A DNA stretch of 64,000 bases, from NCBI RefSeq assembly GCF_010994275.1, contig NZ_WMCD01000003.1, positions 400,753 through 464,752 on the forward strand, read 5' to 3'. Position numbers and translations under genes: made by a program. Below the pieces are notes generated by a model. That model saw nothing but the letters and a program-made list of their open reading frames with translations. It searched no databases and was not told where the DNA came from. Shown piece by piece: positions 25,030 through 35,213 of this stretch. This DNA comes from Cyclobacterium jeungdonense (GTDB taxonomy: Bacteria; Bacteroidota; Bacteroidia; Cytophagales; Cyclobacteriaceae). Position 1 is the first letter of the stretch; each line of letters starts with the position of its first letter.

Positions 25030-26014
25030 TGAAAAGGGCATTTATTGTCCCCAGGCAAGTGTCTACATCGACCCCTGGAAACCGGTAACCAAGGCCATTA
25101 TCACGCATGCCCATGCGGACCATGCCCGATGGGGAATGAAACACTACCTTGCCCACGAGCAATCAAAAGAAATCCTGAAATACCGCCTTGGAAAACAAAT
25201 TCATCTGGATACCCTTCCTTATGAAAAGGTTATTACCCTTAACGGTGTGAGGATTTCACTGCATCCAGCCGGGCATATACCCGGATCCGCCCAGGTTCGG
25301 CTGGAATATAAAGGAGAAATTACCGTGATCAGCGGGGACTACAAAACAGAATCCGACGGCATGAGTACTCCTTTTACTCCTGTCCCCTGCCATACCTTCG
25401 TATCGGAATGTACCTTTGGTTTGCCAGTTTATCGCTGGGAAAGTCAGGAAACGATTTTTCGGGATCTGAACCAATGGTGGGCAAAGAATGGGGAAGAAAA
25501 ACGGTGCTCGGTGGTATTTGCTTATTCTTTGGGTAAGGCGCAACGAATCCTCCGGCATCTGGATCAAGGTATGGGACCTGTTTTTGCACACGGCGCCATC
25601 TGGAACACCAATGAGGCGCTTGCAGCAGATGGGGTAAATTTGCCAAAAGTGGAAAAAGTAACCCAAAATATACCCAAATCGTCTTTCGCCAATGCCCTGA
25701 TTTTGGCACCTCCTTCCGCTGCCGGAAGTCCCTGGATGAAGCAATTTTCACCGTACCGGACGGCTATTTGTTCAGGCTGGATGAATATCCGGGGAGCCAG
25801 AAGGCGGAGAGCGGTTGATAATGGGTTTGTGTTATCAGATCATGCCGACTGGCCGGGATTGAATCAGGCCATTGAGGAAACCGGTGCAGAAAAAATATTG
25901 TTGACGCATGGCTTCCAGGATGTTTTTGCCCGTTACCTACAGGGAAGGGGCCTTAAAGCCAGTGTATTGGACACCATTTTTCAAGGAGAATCTCCTGATT
26001 CGGAGGATACGTGA
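25016..26014 (+). CDS. Ligase-associated DNA exonuclease, metallo-beta-lactamase fold
   Basis: The protein has the metallo-beta-lactamase core HAHADHA (about residue 35) and a beta-CASP-like later part (FAYSLGKAQRILR, LSDHADWPGL, THGF), as in the exonucleases that accompany LigD-type or ATP-dependent ligases in repair. Family members start just before KGIYCPQA. The TTG at 25016 gives that start and overlaps the HIT gene by 14 bases. The ATG at 24977 gives 13 extra residues and a 53-base overlap and is the alternative. No ligase or helicase partner follows in this window; guaA comes next under its own promoter. Confidence 0.85.
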   Translation: MIRLDEKGIYCPQASVYIDPWKPVTKAIITHAHADHARWGMKHYLAHEQSKEILKYRLGKQIHLDTLPYEKVITLNGVRISLHPAGHIPGSAQVRLEYKGEITVISGDYKTESDGMSTPFTPVPCHTFVSECTFGLPVYRWESQETIFRDLNQWWAKNGEEKRCSVVFAYSLGKAQRILRHLDQGMGPVFAHGAIWNTNEALAADGVNLPKVEKVTQNIPKSSFANALILAPPSAAGSPWMKQFSPYRTAICSGWMNIRGARRRRAVDNGFVLSDHADWPGLNQAIEETGAEKILLTHGFQDVFARYLQGRGLKASVLDTIFQGESPDSEDT

Positions 26015-26081
26015 AATGAACTACCGTGGTGCCAAACACTGAAAATCCCCATTTTTGTTTCGGGAATTGGCAGGGGCTGAT

Positions 26082-26089
26082 TACCTTTG
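26082..26089 (+). promoter_or_regulatory. Candidate -7 box directly before guaA
   Basis: TAccTTTG lies only three bases upstream of the guaA ATG. A TTTG at 26054-26057 is 24 bases away, slightly too far for the consensus spacing, so the -33 side is weak. If used, transcription would begin at or next to the start codon. Confidence 0.4.
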
Positions 26090-26092
26090 CGC

Positions 26093-27622
26093 ATGGCAGA
26101 ACAGATTTTAATTCTTGACTTTGGTTCCCAATACACCCAGCTTATAGCCAGACGTGTCCGGGAGCTGGATGTATACTGTGAAATTCACCCTTTTAATAAA
26201 ATTCCCCCGCTCAGTTCCGACATCAAAGGTGTGATCCTTTCCGGTAGTCCCTGCTCTGTTAGGGATGAGGGATCTCCCGATTTGGATCTGGACATTTTTA
26301 GAGGAAAATTACCTGTTTTGGGCGTGTGTTATGGTGCCCAGCTAATGGCCCAAAAATACGGCGGAAATGTGGCCCCTTCCGAAATCAGGGAATACGGCCG
26401 TGCTAATCTTTCTCACCTGGACACCCATGCAGACCTTTTTAAGGAGATGACCCATGGATCACAGGTATGGATGTCACATGGCGACACGATTAAAACATTA
26501 CCGGACAATTTTGACATTATTGCCAGCACGCCTTCGGTAAAGATTGCCGCCTACAAGGTTCGGGGAGAAGCTACTTACGGCATTCAGTTTCACCCCGAAG
26601 TAACCCATTCCACGGAAGGAAAAAATGTATTGAGAAACTTTGTGGTCCAGATTTGCGGCTGCAGCCAGGATTGGACCTCGGATGTTTTTATAGACATTAC
26701 CGTGGATTCCTTGAAAAAAACCATTGGCAAAGACCGGGTGGTCATGGGACTATCCGGAGGAGTTGATTCTTCAGTGGCGGCTACTTTGATCCACCGGGCC
26801 ATTGGGGACCAACTTACCTGCGTTTTCGTAGATAACGGGTTGTTGCGAAAAAACGAATACGAAGAAGTGCTGGATTCCTATCAGGACTTGGGCTTAAATG
26901 TCATCGGTGTAGATGCCAGGCAGAAATTTTACGATGCTCTCCGGGGAATTTCCGATCCCGAAGGAAAGCGCAAAGCCATAGGAAGGACTTTTATTGAAGT
27001 CTTTGATGAAGAGGCCCATAAAATCCAGGAAGTGAAGTGGCTGGGACAGGGTACCATTTATCCCGATGTGATCGAGTCTGTTTCCGTCAATGGCCCATCA
27101 GCCACCATCAAATCCCATCACAATGTGGGTGGATTACCAGATTTTATGAAGCTGAAAGTGGTGGAGCCGCTAAATACACTATTTAAAGATGGGGTTCGGG
27201 AAGTAGGGAAAGCGCTGGAAATCCCTGAAGCCATCATTGGCAGGCATCCTTTTCCCGGTCCTGGACTCGGCATTCGCATCCTGGGAGATGTTACACCTGA
27301 AAAGGTACAAACCCTTCAGGAAGTAGATTGTATTTTTATTCAGGGACTCAAAGAAGCCGGTCTTTACGATCAGGTTTGGCAAGCGGGAGCCATCCTGTTG
27401 CCCATCCAATCGGTTGGAGTGATGGGGGATGAGCGAACCTATGAGCGGGTGGTTGCCCTCCGGGCAGTCTCTTCGGTTGACGGCATGACCGCTGATTGGG
27501 TACACCTCCCCTATGAGTTTCTGGGCAAGGTTTCCAATGATATCATCAATAAAGTCAAAGGTGTAAACCGGGTGGTCTACGATATCAGTTCCAAACCACC
27601 TGCCACCATTGAATGGGAATAA
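26093..27622 (+). CDS. guaA: GMP synthase (glutamine-hydrolysing)
   Basis: The 509-residue enzyme converts XMP to GMP. The N-terminal class I glutamine amidotransferase has [10 protein letters not shown] with the catalytic Cys near 80 and HPEV near 170. The ATP-pyrophosphatase domain has [10 protein letters not shown] near 222, and the C-terminal dimerisation domain ends in KPPATIEWE, as is standard. I choose the ATG at 26093 over the in-frame TTG at 26087 because [16 protein letters not shown] is the family start and the TTG overlaps a promoter-like box. Confidence 0.96.
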   Translation: MAEQILILDFGSQYTQLIARRVRELDVYCEIHPFNKIPPLSSDIKGVILSGSPCSVRDEGSPDLDLDIFRGKLPVLGVCYGAQLMAQKYGGNVAPSEIREYGRANLSHLDTHADLFKEMTHGSQVWMSHGDTIKTLPDNFDIIASTPSVKIAAYKVRGEATYGIQFHPEVTHSTEGKNVLRNFVVQICGCSQDWTSDVFIDITVDSLKKTIGKDRVVMGLSGGVDSSVAATLIHRAIGDQLTCVFVDNGLLRKNEYEEVLDSYQDLGLNVIGVDARQKFYDALRGISDPEGKRKAIGRTFIEVFDEEAHKIQEVKWLGQGTIYPDVIESVSVNGPSATIKSHHNVGGLPDFMKLKVVEPLNTLFKDGVREVGKALEIPEAIIGRHPFPGPGLGIRILGDVTPEKVQTLQEVDCIFIQGLKEAGLYDQVWQAGAILLPIQSVGVMGDERTYERVVALRAVSSVDGMTADWVHLPYEFLGKVSNDIINKVKGVNRVVYDISSKPPATIEWE

Positions 27623-27635
27623 TCCACCCCATCTG

Positions 27636-27664
27636 AAACCTGATGAATATATCAGGTTTTTTTA
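27636..27664 (+). terminator. Rho-independent terminator of guaA
   Basis: AACCTGAT pairs with ATCAGGTT over a six-base loop and runs into seven T, 14 bases after the guaA stop. Confidence 0.85.
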
Positions 27665-27772
27665 TGAAGAATTGCTCCAAAAACCGTTAAATTCGTAGTT
27701 CGGTATAAAAAATGGTTTTTTGTAAAATCAGGTATGAAGTTTGATTTTCTTTAACGTAAAAAGCTCCCATCT

Positions 27773-29428
27773 ATGAAATTACCACTAATCATTGCCTGTC
27801 TTTTGTTTCCAATGCTTTCTCTTTTTGCCCAGCAGGACACGACCAACTACCAACGGGCAAAAAGGTTAATTGCGCAAGAAAGCCACGAAGAGGCAATGGA
27901 ATTGCTGAGGCCTTATCTGGATGGAGAGAAATATGGCAATCTTTCCGAATATGCCCGGTATCATTTTGCAAGGGCTGCCTACGGAAATCGTCAGTACGAA
28001 TTGACAAAAAATGTTTTAACCGATTTGCTGGACGGAAGACCCTGGGAGGGGGAAGACGAGGCCAGGTACCTGCTGGCACTTACCCAATTTCAGCTTTCCG
28101 CGCCGTCAGAAGCCCTTCGGCTGGTTGATGCCATCCGTAACGATTCCCTAAAGAAAGAAGCCTATGCGGCTACCTATGACTTTTTAAAAGTAAGTTCTTC
28201 CAGCGTGCTAACCGTGCAATACAACCAATATCCGCAAAATATTGGATTGATGATGGCACTTAAGGAGAAGCTGGAATCTCAGGGCTCCATGTCCTCCAAC
28301 GAGAGGAAGATTTACCAGGAAATCGGGAATTCAATTTATACTCGTTTAGGAGAAACCGAGGCCCCTGAAACCGATCGGGTTTTAGATGTGGCAATTGTCC
28401 TTCCATTTAATTATGAAGGTGGGGAAGGAGTGAGCTCCCTGCAAAGCAATAATTTCGTTTTGCAATTGTATCAGGGCATTCAGTTGGCATTGGAGCAAGC
28501 AAAAACAGAGGGCCTGGAAGTAAATTTCAAGACCTTTGATACCGAGCGATCAGGTGAAAAAATAACCCAAATTCTGAGAGATTCTTTTTTAAAGAAAGCG
28601 GATGTTATCATTGGGCCCATCTATCCGGAAGAAACAGCCCAGGTGGCCTCTTTTGCCCAACTATATGAAATCCCTCAAATCAATCCTCTCTCAAACATTG
28701 ACGACAATATCCGGGAATTCGATCATTCCTATTTATTCAGGCCTTCAATAAATGCGCTAAGCCAGAGAGTGATTGACTATTGCCGCAGGTTTGAAGGTAG
28801 AAGAATAGCGCTTGCCTATTCGGGAACTACCAGGGACGAGCAGTTGGCCGATCTCTTTACCGAGATGGCAAGGAGAACCGGTCTGCAAATAGTGGAAAGC
28901 CAAAAAGTGACCATCCGGGAAATGCGCGACTTTTTTGACAACCTTAAACTGGGTACCGAAGAGAAAGCTTCTGCGGATATAATCGTCATTTTTTCAGATG
29001 ACCCGAACATCGCCTCCCCAACCTTTGGGCTGGTGGAATCGCTGGGATCGGCCATCCCGGTAGTAGTGATGGAAAGCTGGTTGTATTTTAATTTTGCCAA
29101 CTACGAAATGATGGAATCTCAGAATTTCCATTTTGTGGGTAATAATACTGTGGATTTTAATGATGAAATCCTGGATGAATTCAGAGAAAATTATTTGGAA
29201 AAGTTTAAAGTATATCCTTCTTCCTTTGTGTATATGGGCTACGAGTTGGCTGATATGGTGTGTGAGGTGATTAATGCCAGTGACGGCTTTGATTTTCGGA
29301 AAAACCTGAACCAAAGCGGATTTATGGAGGGGGAGCTTACCTTTGGTTTTGATTTCTCCAATGTGAAATACAATAATTACGTACCCATGCTACGGCTGGA
29401 AGAAGGAGTTTTGACCATAGAAGAATAA
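27773..29428 (+). CDS. LpoA/LppC-like periplasmic-binding-fold protein with TPR-like N-terminus
   Basis: The 551-residue protein has a signal peptide (cut after LFAQ, near 20), an N-terminal helical-repeat region (about 25-180) and then a type 1 periplasmic-binding fold from [14 protein letters not shown] near 204 to the end. [16 protein letters not shown] near 285 is the typical first-ligand-loop segment. The combination of TPR and binding fold resembles LpoA, the activator of penicillin-binding protein 1A, and Bacteroidota amino-acid-binding proteins. No ABC transporter permease is near, which favours a regulatory rather than a transport role. hemL begins seven bases later. Confidence 0.8.
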   Translation: MKLPLIIACLLFPMLSLFAQQDTTNYQRAKRLIAQESHEEAMELLRPYLDGEKYGNLSEYARYHFARAAYGNRQYELTKNVLTDLLDGRPWEGEDEARYLLALTQFQLSAPSEALRLVDAIRNDSLKKEAYAATYDFLKVSSSSVLTVQYNQYPQNIGLMMALKEKLESQGSMSSNERKIYQEIGNSIYTRLGETEAPETDRVLDVAIVLPFNYEGGEGVSSLQSNNFVLQLYQGIQLALEQAKTEGLEVNFKTFDTERSGEKITQILRDSFLKKADVIIGPIYPEETAQVASFAQLYEIPQINPLSNIDDNIREFDHSYLFRPSINALSQRVIDYCRRFEGRRIALAYSGTTRDEQLADLFTEMARRTGLQIVESQKVTIREMRDFFDNLKLGTEEKASADIIVIFSDDPNIASPTFGLVESLGSAIPVVVMESWLYFNFANYEMMESQNFHFVGNNTVDFNDEILDEFRENYLEKFKVYPSSFVYMGYELADMVCEVINASDGFDFRKNLNQSGFMEGELTFGFDFSNVKYNNYVPMLRLEEGVLTIEE

Positions 29429-29435
29429 ATTGACG

Positions 29436-30722
29436 ATGAATACAGAGAGAAGCGAACACCTTTTTGAACAAGCCAAAAAATCTATCCCCGGAGGAGTCAA
29501 TTCTCCGGTAAGAGCCTTTAAGGCAGTGGGGGGAAACCCCTTGTTTATTTCCAGAGCGGAGGGACCCTATGTCTTTGATGAGGACGGAAACCGGTTTATA
29601 GAACTAATTAACAGTTGGGGTCCCATGGTACTGGGACACAATCACCCGGAAGTAAGGGAGGCCGTGATCAAAGCTATGGAAAAGGGGACTTCGTTTGGAG
29701 CTCCTACCGCCATGGAAGTGGAGATCGCTGAGCTGATCGTAAACATGGTGCCCTCAGTGGAAAAAGTCCGGATGGTCAATAGCGGGACCGAAGCAACCAT
29801 GTCGGCCATTCGTGTAGCTCGCGGCTATACTGGAAAAGAAAAGTTTATCAAATTTGAAGGGAACTATCACGGGCATGGAGATAGCTTTCTGATTGCTGCC
29901 GGATCCGGAGCCGTTACCATGGGAAATCCGGATTCTCCCGGAGTGACCAGGGGCACTGCCAAAGACACCCTGCTGGCACCTTATAACGATCTGGATAAGG
30001 TGAGATTATTAGTGGAGGCAAATAGGGATGAAATTGCCGCGATAATTCTGGAACCGGTAGCCGGTAATATGGGCTGCGTGTTGCCCGAACCTGGGTTTTT
30101 GGAAGGATTGCGGAAGATTTGCGACAATGAAGGCATCGTACTGATATTTGACGAGGTGATGACAGGCTTCCGGCTAGCGCCAGGGGGAGCCCAGGAATTG
30201 CTCGGCGTCACTCCCGATATTACCACTATGGGGAAAATCATTGGTGGTGGAATGCCCGTGGGTGCCTATGGGGGTCGTAAAGAAATCATGGAGTACGTGT
30301 CCCCGCAAGGCCCGGTGTACCAGGCAGGAACCCTCTCCGGAAATCCCATTGCCATGGCAGCAGGATTAGCCATGTTGAAGCATTTGAGTCAAAATCCGGC
30401 GGTTTACACCCGTCTGGAAAATACCGGTAAAACCCTTGTGGGTGGCATTCAATCCACACTGGAGCGATTGGGACTTCCCTATACCATCAATGCCCTGGGC
30501 AGTATGTACAGCCTGTTTTTTACGGATCAGAAAGTAAGAAACTTTCAGGATGCGCAGACCTGCGACACGGCTTTGTTTGGTCAGTATTTTAATTCCATGC
30601 TTAAGCAAGGCATATACCTGGCACCTTCTCAGTATGAAAGCCTGTTTTTATCCACGGCCCTGGAGCAAGAGCACCTGGATAAAATTCTGGATGCCAATGA
30701 AGTGGCATTAAAAAAATTGTAG
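29436..30722 (+). CDS. hemL: Glutamate-1-semialdehyde 2,1-aminomutase
   Basis: The 428-residue PLP enzyme makes 5-aminolevulinate in the C5 pathway of haem synthesis. It shows [13 protein letters not shown] at the N-terminus, [16 protein letters not shown] near 120, the DEVMTGFR segment and the PLP lysine in [16 protein letters not shown] near 268. I start at ATG 29436; the in-frame TTG at 29430 is two codons upstream. It follows the LpoA-like gene closely and may be transcribed with it. No other hem gene is in the window. Confidence 0.95.
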   Translation: MNTERSEHLFEQAKKSIPGGVNSPVRAFKAVGGNPLFISRAEGPYVFDEDGNRFIELINSWGPMVLGHNHPEVREAVIKAMEKGTSFGAPTAMEVEIAELIVNMVPSVEKVRMVNSGTEATMSAIRVARGYTGKEKFIKFEGNYHGHGDSFLIAAGSGAVTMGNPDSPGVTRGTAKDTLLAPYNDLDKVRLLVEANRDEIAAIILEPVAGNMGCVLPEPGFLEGLRKICDNEGIVLIFDEVMTGFRLAPGGAQELLGVTPDITTMGKIIGGGMPVGAYGGRKEIMEYVSPQGPVYQAGTLSGNPIAMAAGLAMLKHLSQNPAVYTRLENTGKTLVGGIQSTLERLGLPYTINALGSMYSLFFTDQKVRNFQDAQTCDTALFGQYFNSMLKQGIYLAPSQYESLFLSTALEQEHLDKILDANEVALKKL

Positions 30723-30839
30723 GATAGAAATGACTTATTGGAACCAGCACTGGTCTCCTCACTGAATCCCAACCGTTTCTTAACCGGCAGCGTTGAAACG
30801 AATTGTGCATAACCTAAAGTCTAACCAACAAAACAGTAA

Positions 30840-31922
30840 ATGGCCGAATTAATAAATTCATTCAACTATTACAATGAATTTGAGAGGTATTCCTATTTTT
30901 CGGTGTGCTTTGATCGGCTGCCTTCAAGTGTTGGATTTGAAACTCCCCTTAAAATGGACAGGGCACATATGGAAATGGTGCTGGAGACGATCGACCTGGC
31001 AGCGCAGGAGATGGGAGTGGTTTTTAAACATTGGAATACCGAGGATACTAAAGTAGCCGACTTTAGCGAAGATTTTCCCTACCAATACCTGCTGAAAAGC
31101 AAAACCAAAAAATTGCTCATTTGGCTGTCATTGGAATTCGATCAATTGTATGTGGACACACTATATGATGCTTTAGATTTGGATTTGGAACAATGGGTTA
31201 TTCTGACGAACCATAAATTACGAATGAAATTTGGTTTGGACCGAACCCCAGGCTTTAAAGTTTTGTCCAGAAACGATAACGGATTTTTTACCCAGGAGGT
31301 AAAAACAGACAACTTCGAGTGTGATATTCAAAAATTGTATAACGATGACTTTGCCGAAATAAATGAACTTATAGAAGCCTCATTGGACATCGACAAGGCG
31401 GGGTTAATTTTGCTTCATGGGGTTCCGGGAGCAGGTAAAACCTCTTACATTAAGAATCTGATTAGCAGGCATCAGGAAAAGAGCTTTATCTTTATACAGA
31501 ATGAATTTATTAATGAATTGCTCCACCCCAATTTTATTTCCTTCCTTCTCAAAAACCAAAATGCTGTTTTAATTATTGAAGATGCAGAGAAAGTGCTGAC
31601 GAGCCGGGAACAGGTGAATGAAACTTCGGTGGTTTCTACTATTCTGCAATTGACAGACGGGCTATTCAGTGACTATTTGAACTTTAAAATCATTTGTACC
31701 TTTAATACCAGCATAGATAAAATTGACAAAGCCCTGCTGAGAAAAGGCCGGATGATCGCCTACTATGAATTTCAGCCATTGATTCCGGAGAAAGCAAATA
31801 AACTACTTCGCCAGATGAACTACGAATCCACCAGCAATGCGATGACCCTATCGGATATATTTAACTATGAGAAAAGGAATTTCCAACAGGCGAAAAAAGG
31901 AACCATTGGTTTTCAGAAGTAG
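30840..31922 (+). CDS. AAA-family ATPase of unknown role
   Basis: The 360-residue protein has about 180 N-terminal residues that I do not recognise, followed by an AAA core with Walker A HGVPGAGKTSYIKNL near 195, Walker B AVLIIEDAEKVL near 243 and an arginine-finger-like LLRKGRM. It is cytoplasmic. It looks like the stand-alone AAA proteins common in Bacteroidota, and no partner gene that would reveal a target lies nearby. It starts with ATG GCC and is preceded by 117 bases without a clear promoter. Confidence 0.8.
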   Translation: MAELINSFNYYNEFERYSYFSVCFDRLPSSVGFETPLKMDRAHMEMVLETIDLAAQEMGVVFKHWNTEDTKVADFSEDFPYQYLLKSKTKKLLIWLSLEFDQLYVDTLYDALDLDLEQWVILTNHKLRMKFGLDRTPGFKVLSRNDNGFFTQEVKTDNFECDIQKLYNDDFAEINELIEASLDIDKAGLILLHGVPGAGKTSYIKNLISRHQEKSFIFIQNEFINELLHPNFISFLLKNQNAVLIIEDAEKVLTSREQVNETSVVSTILQLTDGLFSDYLNFKIICTFNTSIDKIDKALLRKGRMIAYYEFQPLIPEKANKLLRQMNYESTSNAMTLSDIFNYEKRNFQQAKKGTIGFQK

Positions 31923-32255
31923 GCGACCTTTATCACTCCTGGGAGGAAATAGACCCATAAGAAGCGATAAGCTAAAACCTTTTTTATAATTCAGGTTTGT
32001 TGGGATCTTCTTTATTGGATTGGTACCATGAAAAATCCCGAAGGGATGCCATGATGATAGAAAATTCAATGAATCTATACAAAACGAACCCCTACGCGGT
32101 GGCATAAATTCTTTTTAGAGCGCAGAAGCGATTTGAATGTGACAAAATAGAACTGGGCAACAGGAATAATAATTGCGGTTAAAAAATAATTCAGCGAAAA
32201 CCACAGCGGACGTTGGGTTCGCCTAATTTGGATTAAACAATAACTAGTAAACCAT
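31923..32255. other. Intergenic region without recognisable gene
   Basis: The 333 bases between the AAA ATPase and the epimerase gene contain no protein-like frame on the plus strand. Two minus-strand frames (up to 85 and 68 codons) overlap flanking genes and lack family-like sequence. The 68-codon one has a hydrophobic stretch but no other support. No hairpin terminator stands out. Confidence 0.4.
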
Positions 32256-33158
32256 ATGACTAAAAAGCGAATTTTCTTCACCGGAGGATCCGGAAAAGCA
32301 GGAAAACACGTGGTCCCCTACCTGCTCGGTCAGGGACATCGCGTGATGAATGTAGACCTGAAACCACTGGATCGTCCGGGGGTGGATAACCTTATCGCCG
32401 ACATTACCGATTCCGGACAGATGTTTAACGCCATGAGTTCCTATGCCGGCCTGGATGAGTTGGAACCAGGAAATGGTGTTCCAAAATTTGATGCAGTGGT
32501 CCATTTTGCCGCCGTTCCCCGGATCCTAATCAACCCGGATAATGAAACTTTTCGGGTTAATACCATGGGTACCTATAATGTGATCGAAGCGGCAGTAAAA
32601 CTGGGTATCCGAAAGATAATCATCGCCTCCTCAGAAACCACCTATGGGGTTTGTTTTTCCGATGGACCTACCGACCCTCATTCCCTACCATTGGAAGAAG
32701 ACTACGATGTGGACCCCATGGATAGTTACGGGCTATCCAAGGTGGTAAATGAGAAAACAGCACGCACCTTCCAGCGAAGGTCGGGTTTTGACATATACGC
32801 ACTCCGCATAGGCAATGTGATTGAGCCACACGAATACCAAGAACTATTTCCACATTACTTCAAACATCCCGAAGTTCGCCGCCGAAATGCCTTTTGCTAC
32901 ATTGATGCTCGTGATCTGGGGCAGATTGTGGATTTATGTTTGCAAAAAGACGACCTCGGGTTTCAGGTTTTCAATGCCGGAAACGATCACAACGGCGCGA
33001 TTATCCCCAGCAAGGAATTGGCCGAGCGTTTTTTTCCGGGCGTGCCGGTTACCCGGGAATTGGAAGCGCATGAAGCCTTGTTTTCCAATCGAAAAATCCG
33101 GGAAGTGTTGGGATTCAAAGAACAACACAACTGGCGGAAATACGTGAATGGGGACTAA
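32256..33158 (+). CDS. NAD-dependent epimerase/dehydratase (extended SDR)
   Basis: The 300-residue protein starts with the Rossmann motif FFTGGSGKAGKHVV at 7-20 and has the SDR catalytic pattern Ser...YGLSK near 168 (Tyr and Lys) with ASSETTYG as the serine strand. The family interconverts or oxidises sugar nucleotides or uronates. It resembles uronate dehydrogenase-like or NAD-dependent sugar epimerases, but the substrate is not readable. It is a lone gene. Confidence 0.88.
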   Translation: MTKKRIFFTGGSGKAGKHVVPYLLGQGHRVMNVDLKPLDRPGVDNLIADITDSGQMFNAMSSYAGLDELEPGNGVPKFDAVVHFAAVPRILINPDNETFRVNTMGTYNVIEAAVKLGIRKIIIASSETTYGVCFSDGPTDPHSLPLEEDYDVDPMDSYGLSKVVNEKTARTFQRRSGFDIYALRIGNVIEPHEYQELFPHYFKHPEVRRRNAFCYIDARDLGQIVDLCLQKDDLGFQVFNAGNDHNGAIIPSKELAERFFPGVPVTRELEAHEALFSNRKIREVLGFKEQHNWRKYVNGD

Positions 33159-33277
33159 AGTCTTGTTTGGATAATATCTGCTCTAAATGGTGCTCCAATT
33201 TACCCGGATTGGTTTAATTGCGGAGTACCTATTGGATTTAAGAGCCCGACTATGCTTTTTTCCAGGTTTATTTCATT

Positions 33278-33652
33278 TTACTTTCCAATAATCATACCCT
33301 TGAGGGACCAAAGGATCTCGAGCACGTCTTTTTTAGTCTGTGCATCCTTGCCATGTTTGTCAAGAACCAGAAAGATATCATCCATGGTCTCCATGTATTC
33401 TTCGGCGCTTATGTTCATCCCTCTGTGGGTGGTTTCCATTGTTCTTCCGGCGTAAACCTGGGGACCTCCACTTCCGGTAATAAAGAAATTTACCGTGTGC
33501 GATTTGACCTTCGCTAAATTTTCGGGCTGCTCTAAATAGGGGGTGAACCTCGCGGAAATTACAGGATTGTTCATGTGTGCTTCCACCACGTCGTCTACAA
33601 TTTTAATAATGCCTTTCTCTGCGCCTAATCGTTCAAATAATGATGTGGACAT
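33278..33652 (-). CDS. Group 1 truncated haemoglobin
   Basis: The 124-residue 2-on-2 globin begins SLFERLGAEKGI and has the proximal histidine in METTHRGMNI at position 76. FFITGSGGPQVYAGR before it is the typical E-F region. Bacterial truncated globins bind oxygen or nitric oxide and can act in NO detoxification or redox sensing. It is transcribed alone, and the AraC-type regulator gene lies upstream on the same strand with 119 bases between, so regulation by that protein is possible but unproven. Confidence 0.9.
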   Translation of the reverse strand: MSTSLFERLGAEKGIIKIVDDVVEAHMNNPVISARFTPYLEQPENLAKVKSHTVNFFITGSGGPQVYAGRTMETTHRGMNISAEEYMETMDDIFLVLDKHGKDAQTKKDVLEILWSLKGMIIGK

Positions 33653-33771
33653 ATCTACGTTTTTTTGGTTTATTCTGTAAAGGTACTGCTACTTCTATGG
33701 TGTCGCAGGTAGAATCTGTTCAAATAGATGTAAAATTTGATCAGGAAAGGGTTTTGTGTACTAAAATTTGG

Positions 33772-34863
33772 TTATTCTTGCATTGCCAGGATGTAATCCT
33801 TTGGACTGACTCCATACTTTTTATGAAAGCATTTTGAGAAATAGGAAGAACTGTTAAAACCGCATAAATAGGCCGTTTCTGATACCGAGGAACCTCTGCT
33901 GAAAATTTCCAACGATTTTTCCAGTCGAAAGGAGTTGATTAAAATGCTGGGCGCACAATTCATCAGGCCCCTCGTCTTCCGGAATAATTGAGATCTGCTT
34001 AATCCAAGGCCGTATGCAAGGTTATCGATACTCAATTCTGTACACGAAAAATTCAAATCCAGGTAATCCAGTAGTCTGTGAAGGAAGACTATCTCTGATG
34101 CACTCACTGCTACAATTCCCATCGTTGTGTGAGAGGACTTTGAAGAATAATCGTCGTACAATTCGAGAACTCCTGGAGAGACTGAAAATCCCTGTCTGGA
34201 TTCACATAACCTTTTGGAGGATCTGACGGTATCTTCAAAAATGGATTTGCTTTCGGTTACTGGAATGCCCCCATCTAGACCTAAATTGAGGGTCAGATCG
34301 GGATATTGTATAGCCAAGGTTTTTGCAACAGCCCAACCACATTCCACCGACCGTCCTGCGTCTTTAAAAGAAGCCAGAATATGGCGACCTTCTTGCCGGA
34401 CCACAGTTCCGTGCAAAGCATGAATTGATTCAACGATCCGGCTTTTAAAGCTCTTCATGGATGATGCCAGTCCTTTAAGCTGTGAGGTTTCAAGCCGATG
34501 AAATCCTATTTGTGCAGAAAGTAAAAAGCGATAGGCGGGTTCATCTATAGGGTTCAATTCAACTCCTGAAATAGCCTTTGGATCTTCCATCCTTCCAAGA
34601 AATGACTCAACCAAACCAGCATCTACTTCGATTACTGCGTGGGGCACCTGCCCATGAGCGTAGTCATGCATGCGGTGTACGGATGCTGCATCTGGTGCTT
34701 CCACCAGACAAAAGGCGGTTTTTCGTTCCGCATCAAACCAATAGGTCAACCCCCGGCAATTAAAATCGTCCTGAATCTTTAGGTCTTCCTGGTGTAAACG
34801 GGCCACATTTTCAGCAGTGACTCCCGCAGATAGATCGTGTCGATCCATGTATATAGGCATCAT
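33772..34863 (-). CDS. DUF4242 - cyclase-like - AraC HTH fusion regulator
   Basis: I start at the ATG whose product begins MMPIYMDRHDL; a frame seven codons longer exists (34884). The first 85 residues match the DUF4242 nickel-binding-like domain (YWFDAERKTAFCLVEAPDAASVHRMHDYAHG). Residues about 120-245 look like a class III nucleotidyl-cyclase domain (EGRHILASFKDAGRSVECGWAVAKTL, LNLGLDGGIPV) in which the usual metal-binding Asp of GDG is missing, so it is probably a sensor rather than an enzyme. The C-terminal 90 residues are an AraC helix-turn-helix (SVSETAYLCGFNSSSYFSKCFHKKYGVSP). It is a single-gene, three-domain transcription factor. The globin gene downstream is the nearest candidate target. 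Confidence 0.82.
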   Translation of the reverse strand: MMPIYMDRHDLSAGVTAENVARLHQEDLKIQDDFNCRGLTYWFDAERKTAFCLVEAPDAASVHRMHDYAHGQVPHAVIEVDAGLVESFLGRMEDPKAISGVELNPIDEPAYRFLLSAQIGFHRLETSQLKGLASSMKSFKSRIVESIHALHGTVVRQEGRHILASFKDAGRSVECGWAVAKTLAIQYPDLTLNLGLDGGIPVTESKSIFEDTVRSSKRLCESRQGFSVSPGVLELYDDYSSKSSHTTMGIVAVSASEIVFLHRLLDYLDLNFSCTELSIDNLAYGLGLSRSQLFRKTRGLMNCAPSILINSFRLEKSLEIFSRGSSVSETAYLCGFNSSSYFSKCFHKKYGVSPKDYILAMQE

Positions 34864-34884
34864 TTTTAAATTGGATGAATACAC

Positions 34885-35213
34885 AAGATAAGGGTTTAAT
34901 CAGGTTACTTTTATCCCATCTCAAAAGAATTGCTATTCATCACTGCCAAGTTTTCGTGTTTGGCATTTAACTTCTTTCAACTAAATTGAAGCAGATGGCC
35001 AACATTAGGGGCGTTAAACCGTATTGAGCGTTAGGACCTCGGGTTACCCGGAAATTTAATTGGAACAGTTTGAAACCAAGAAAAGTGAGGAGCCCAACGA
35101 TTTTCTTGGTTCTTGATGGTATGTGTCTTCCATACCATTGCTGCATCGAAGCTTTCTGATTAAAAATACCTTCGGCAAGTTAAAATAGTTCTTAATTTTA
35201 AACATTACGCAAA
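34885..35213. other. Intergenic region with two hairpins
   Basis: This 329-base gap between the AraC-type regulator and the lipoprotein gene shows no open frame worth calling. It contains a perfect 11-bp inverted repeat (35074-35084 with 35101-35111) and a perfect 8-bp one (35116-35123 with 35131-35138), both on the side of the lipoprotein gene and about 75 bases before its start. Confidence 0.55.
35074..35138 (+). repeat. Two adjacent perfect inverted repeats upstream of a lipoprotein gene
   Basis: AACCAAGAAAA and TTTTCTTGGTT flank a 16-base loop. Immediately after, ATGGTATG and CATACCAT flank a seven-base loop. In RNA these would be two stable stem-loops, a possible structured leader or a terminator from the regulator's far side; no long T run follows. 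Confidence 0.55.

Noticed and set aside
32075..32281. A 68-codon minus-strand frame with a hydrophobic stretch before the epimerase gene
   Set aside because: It overlaps the epimerase start, has no recognisable family, no promoter or terminator, and basic residues scattered as in random frames.
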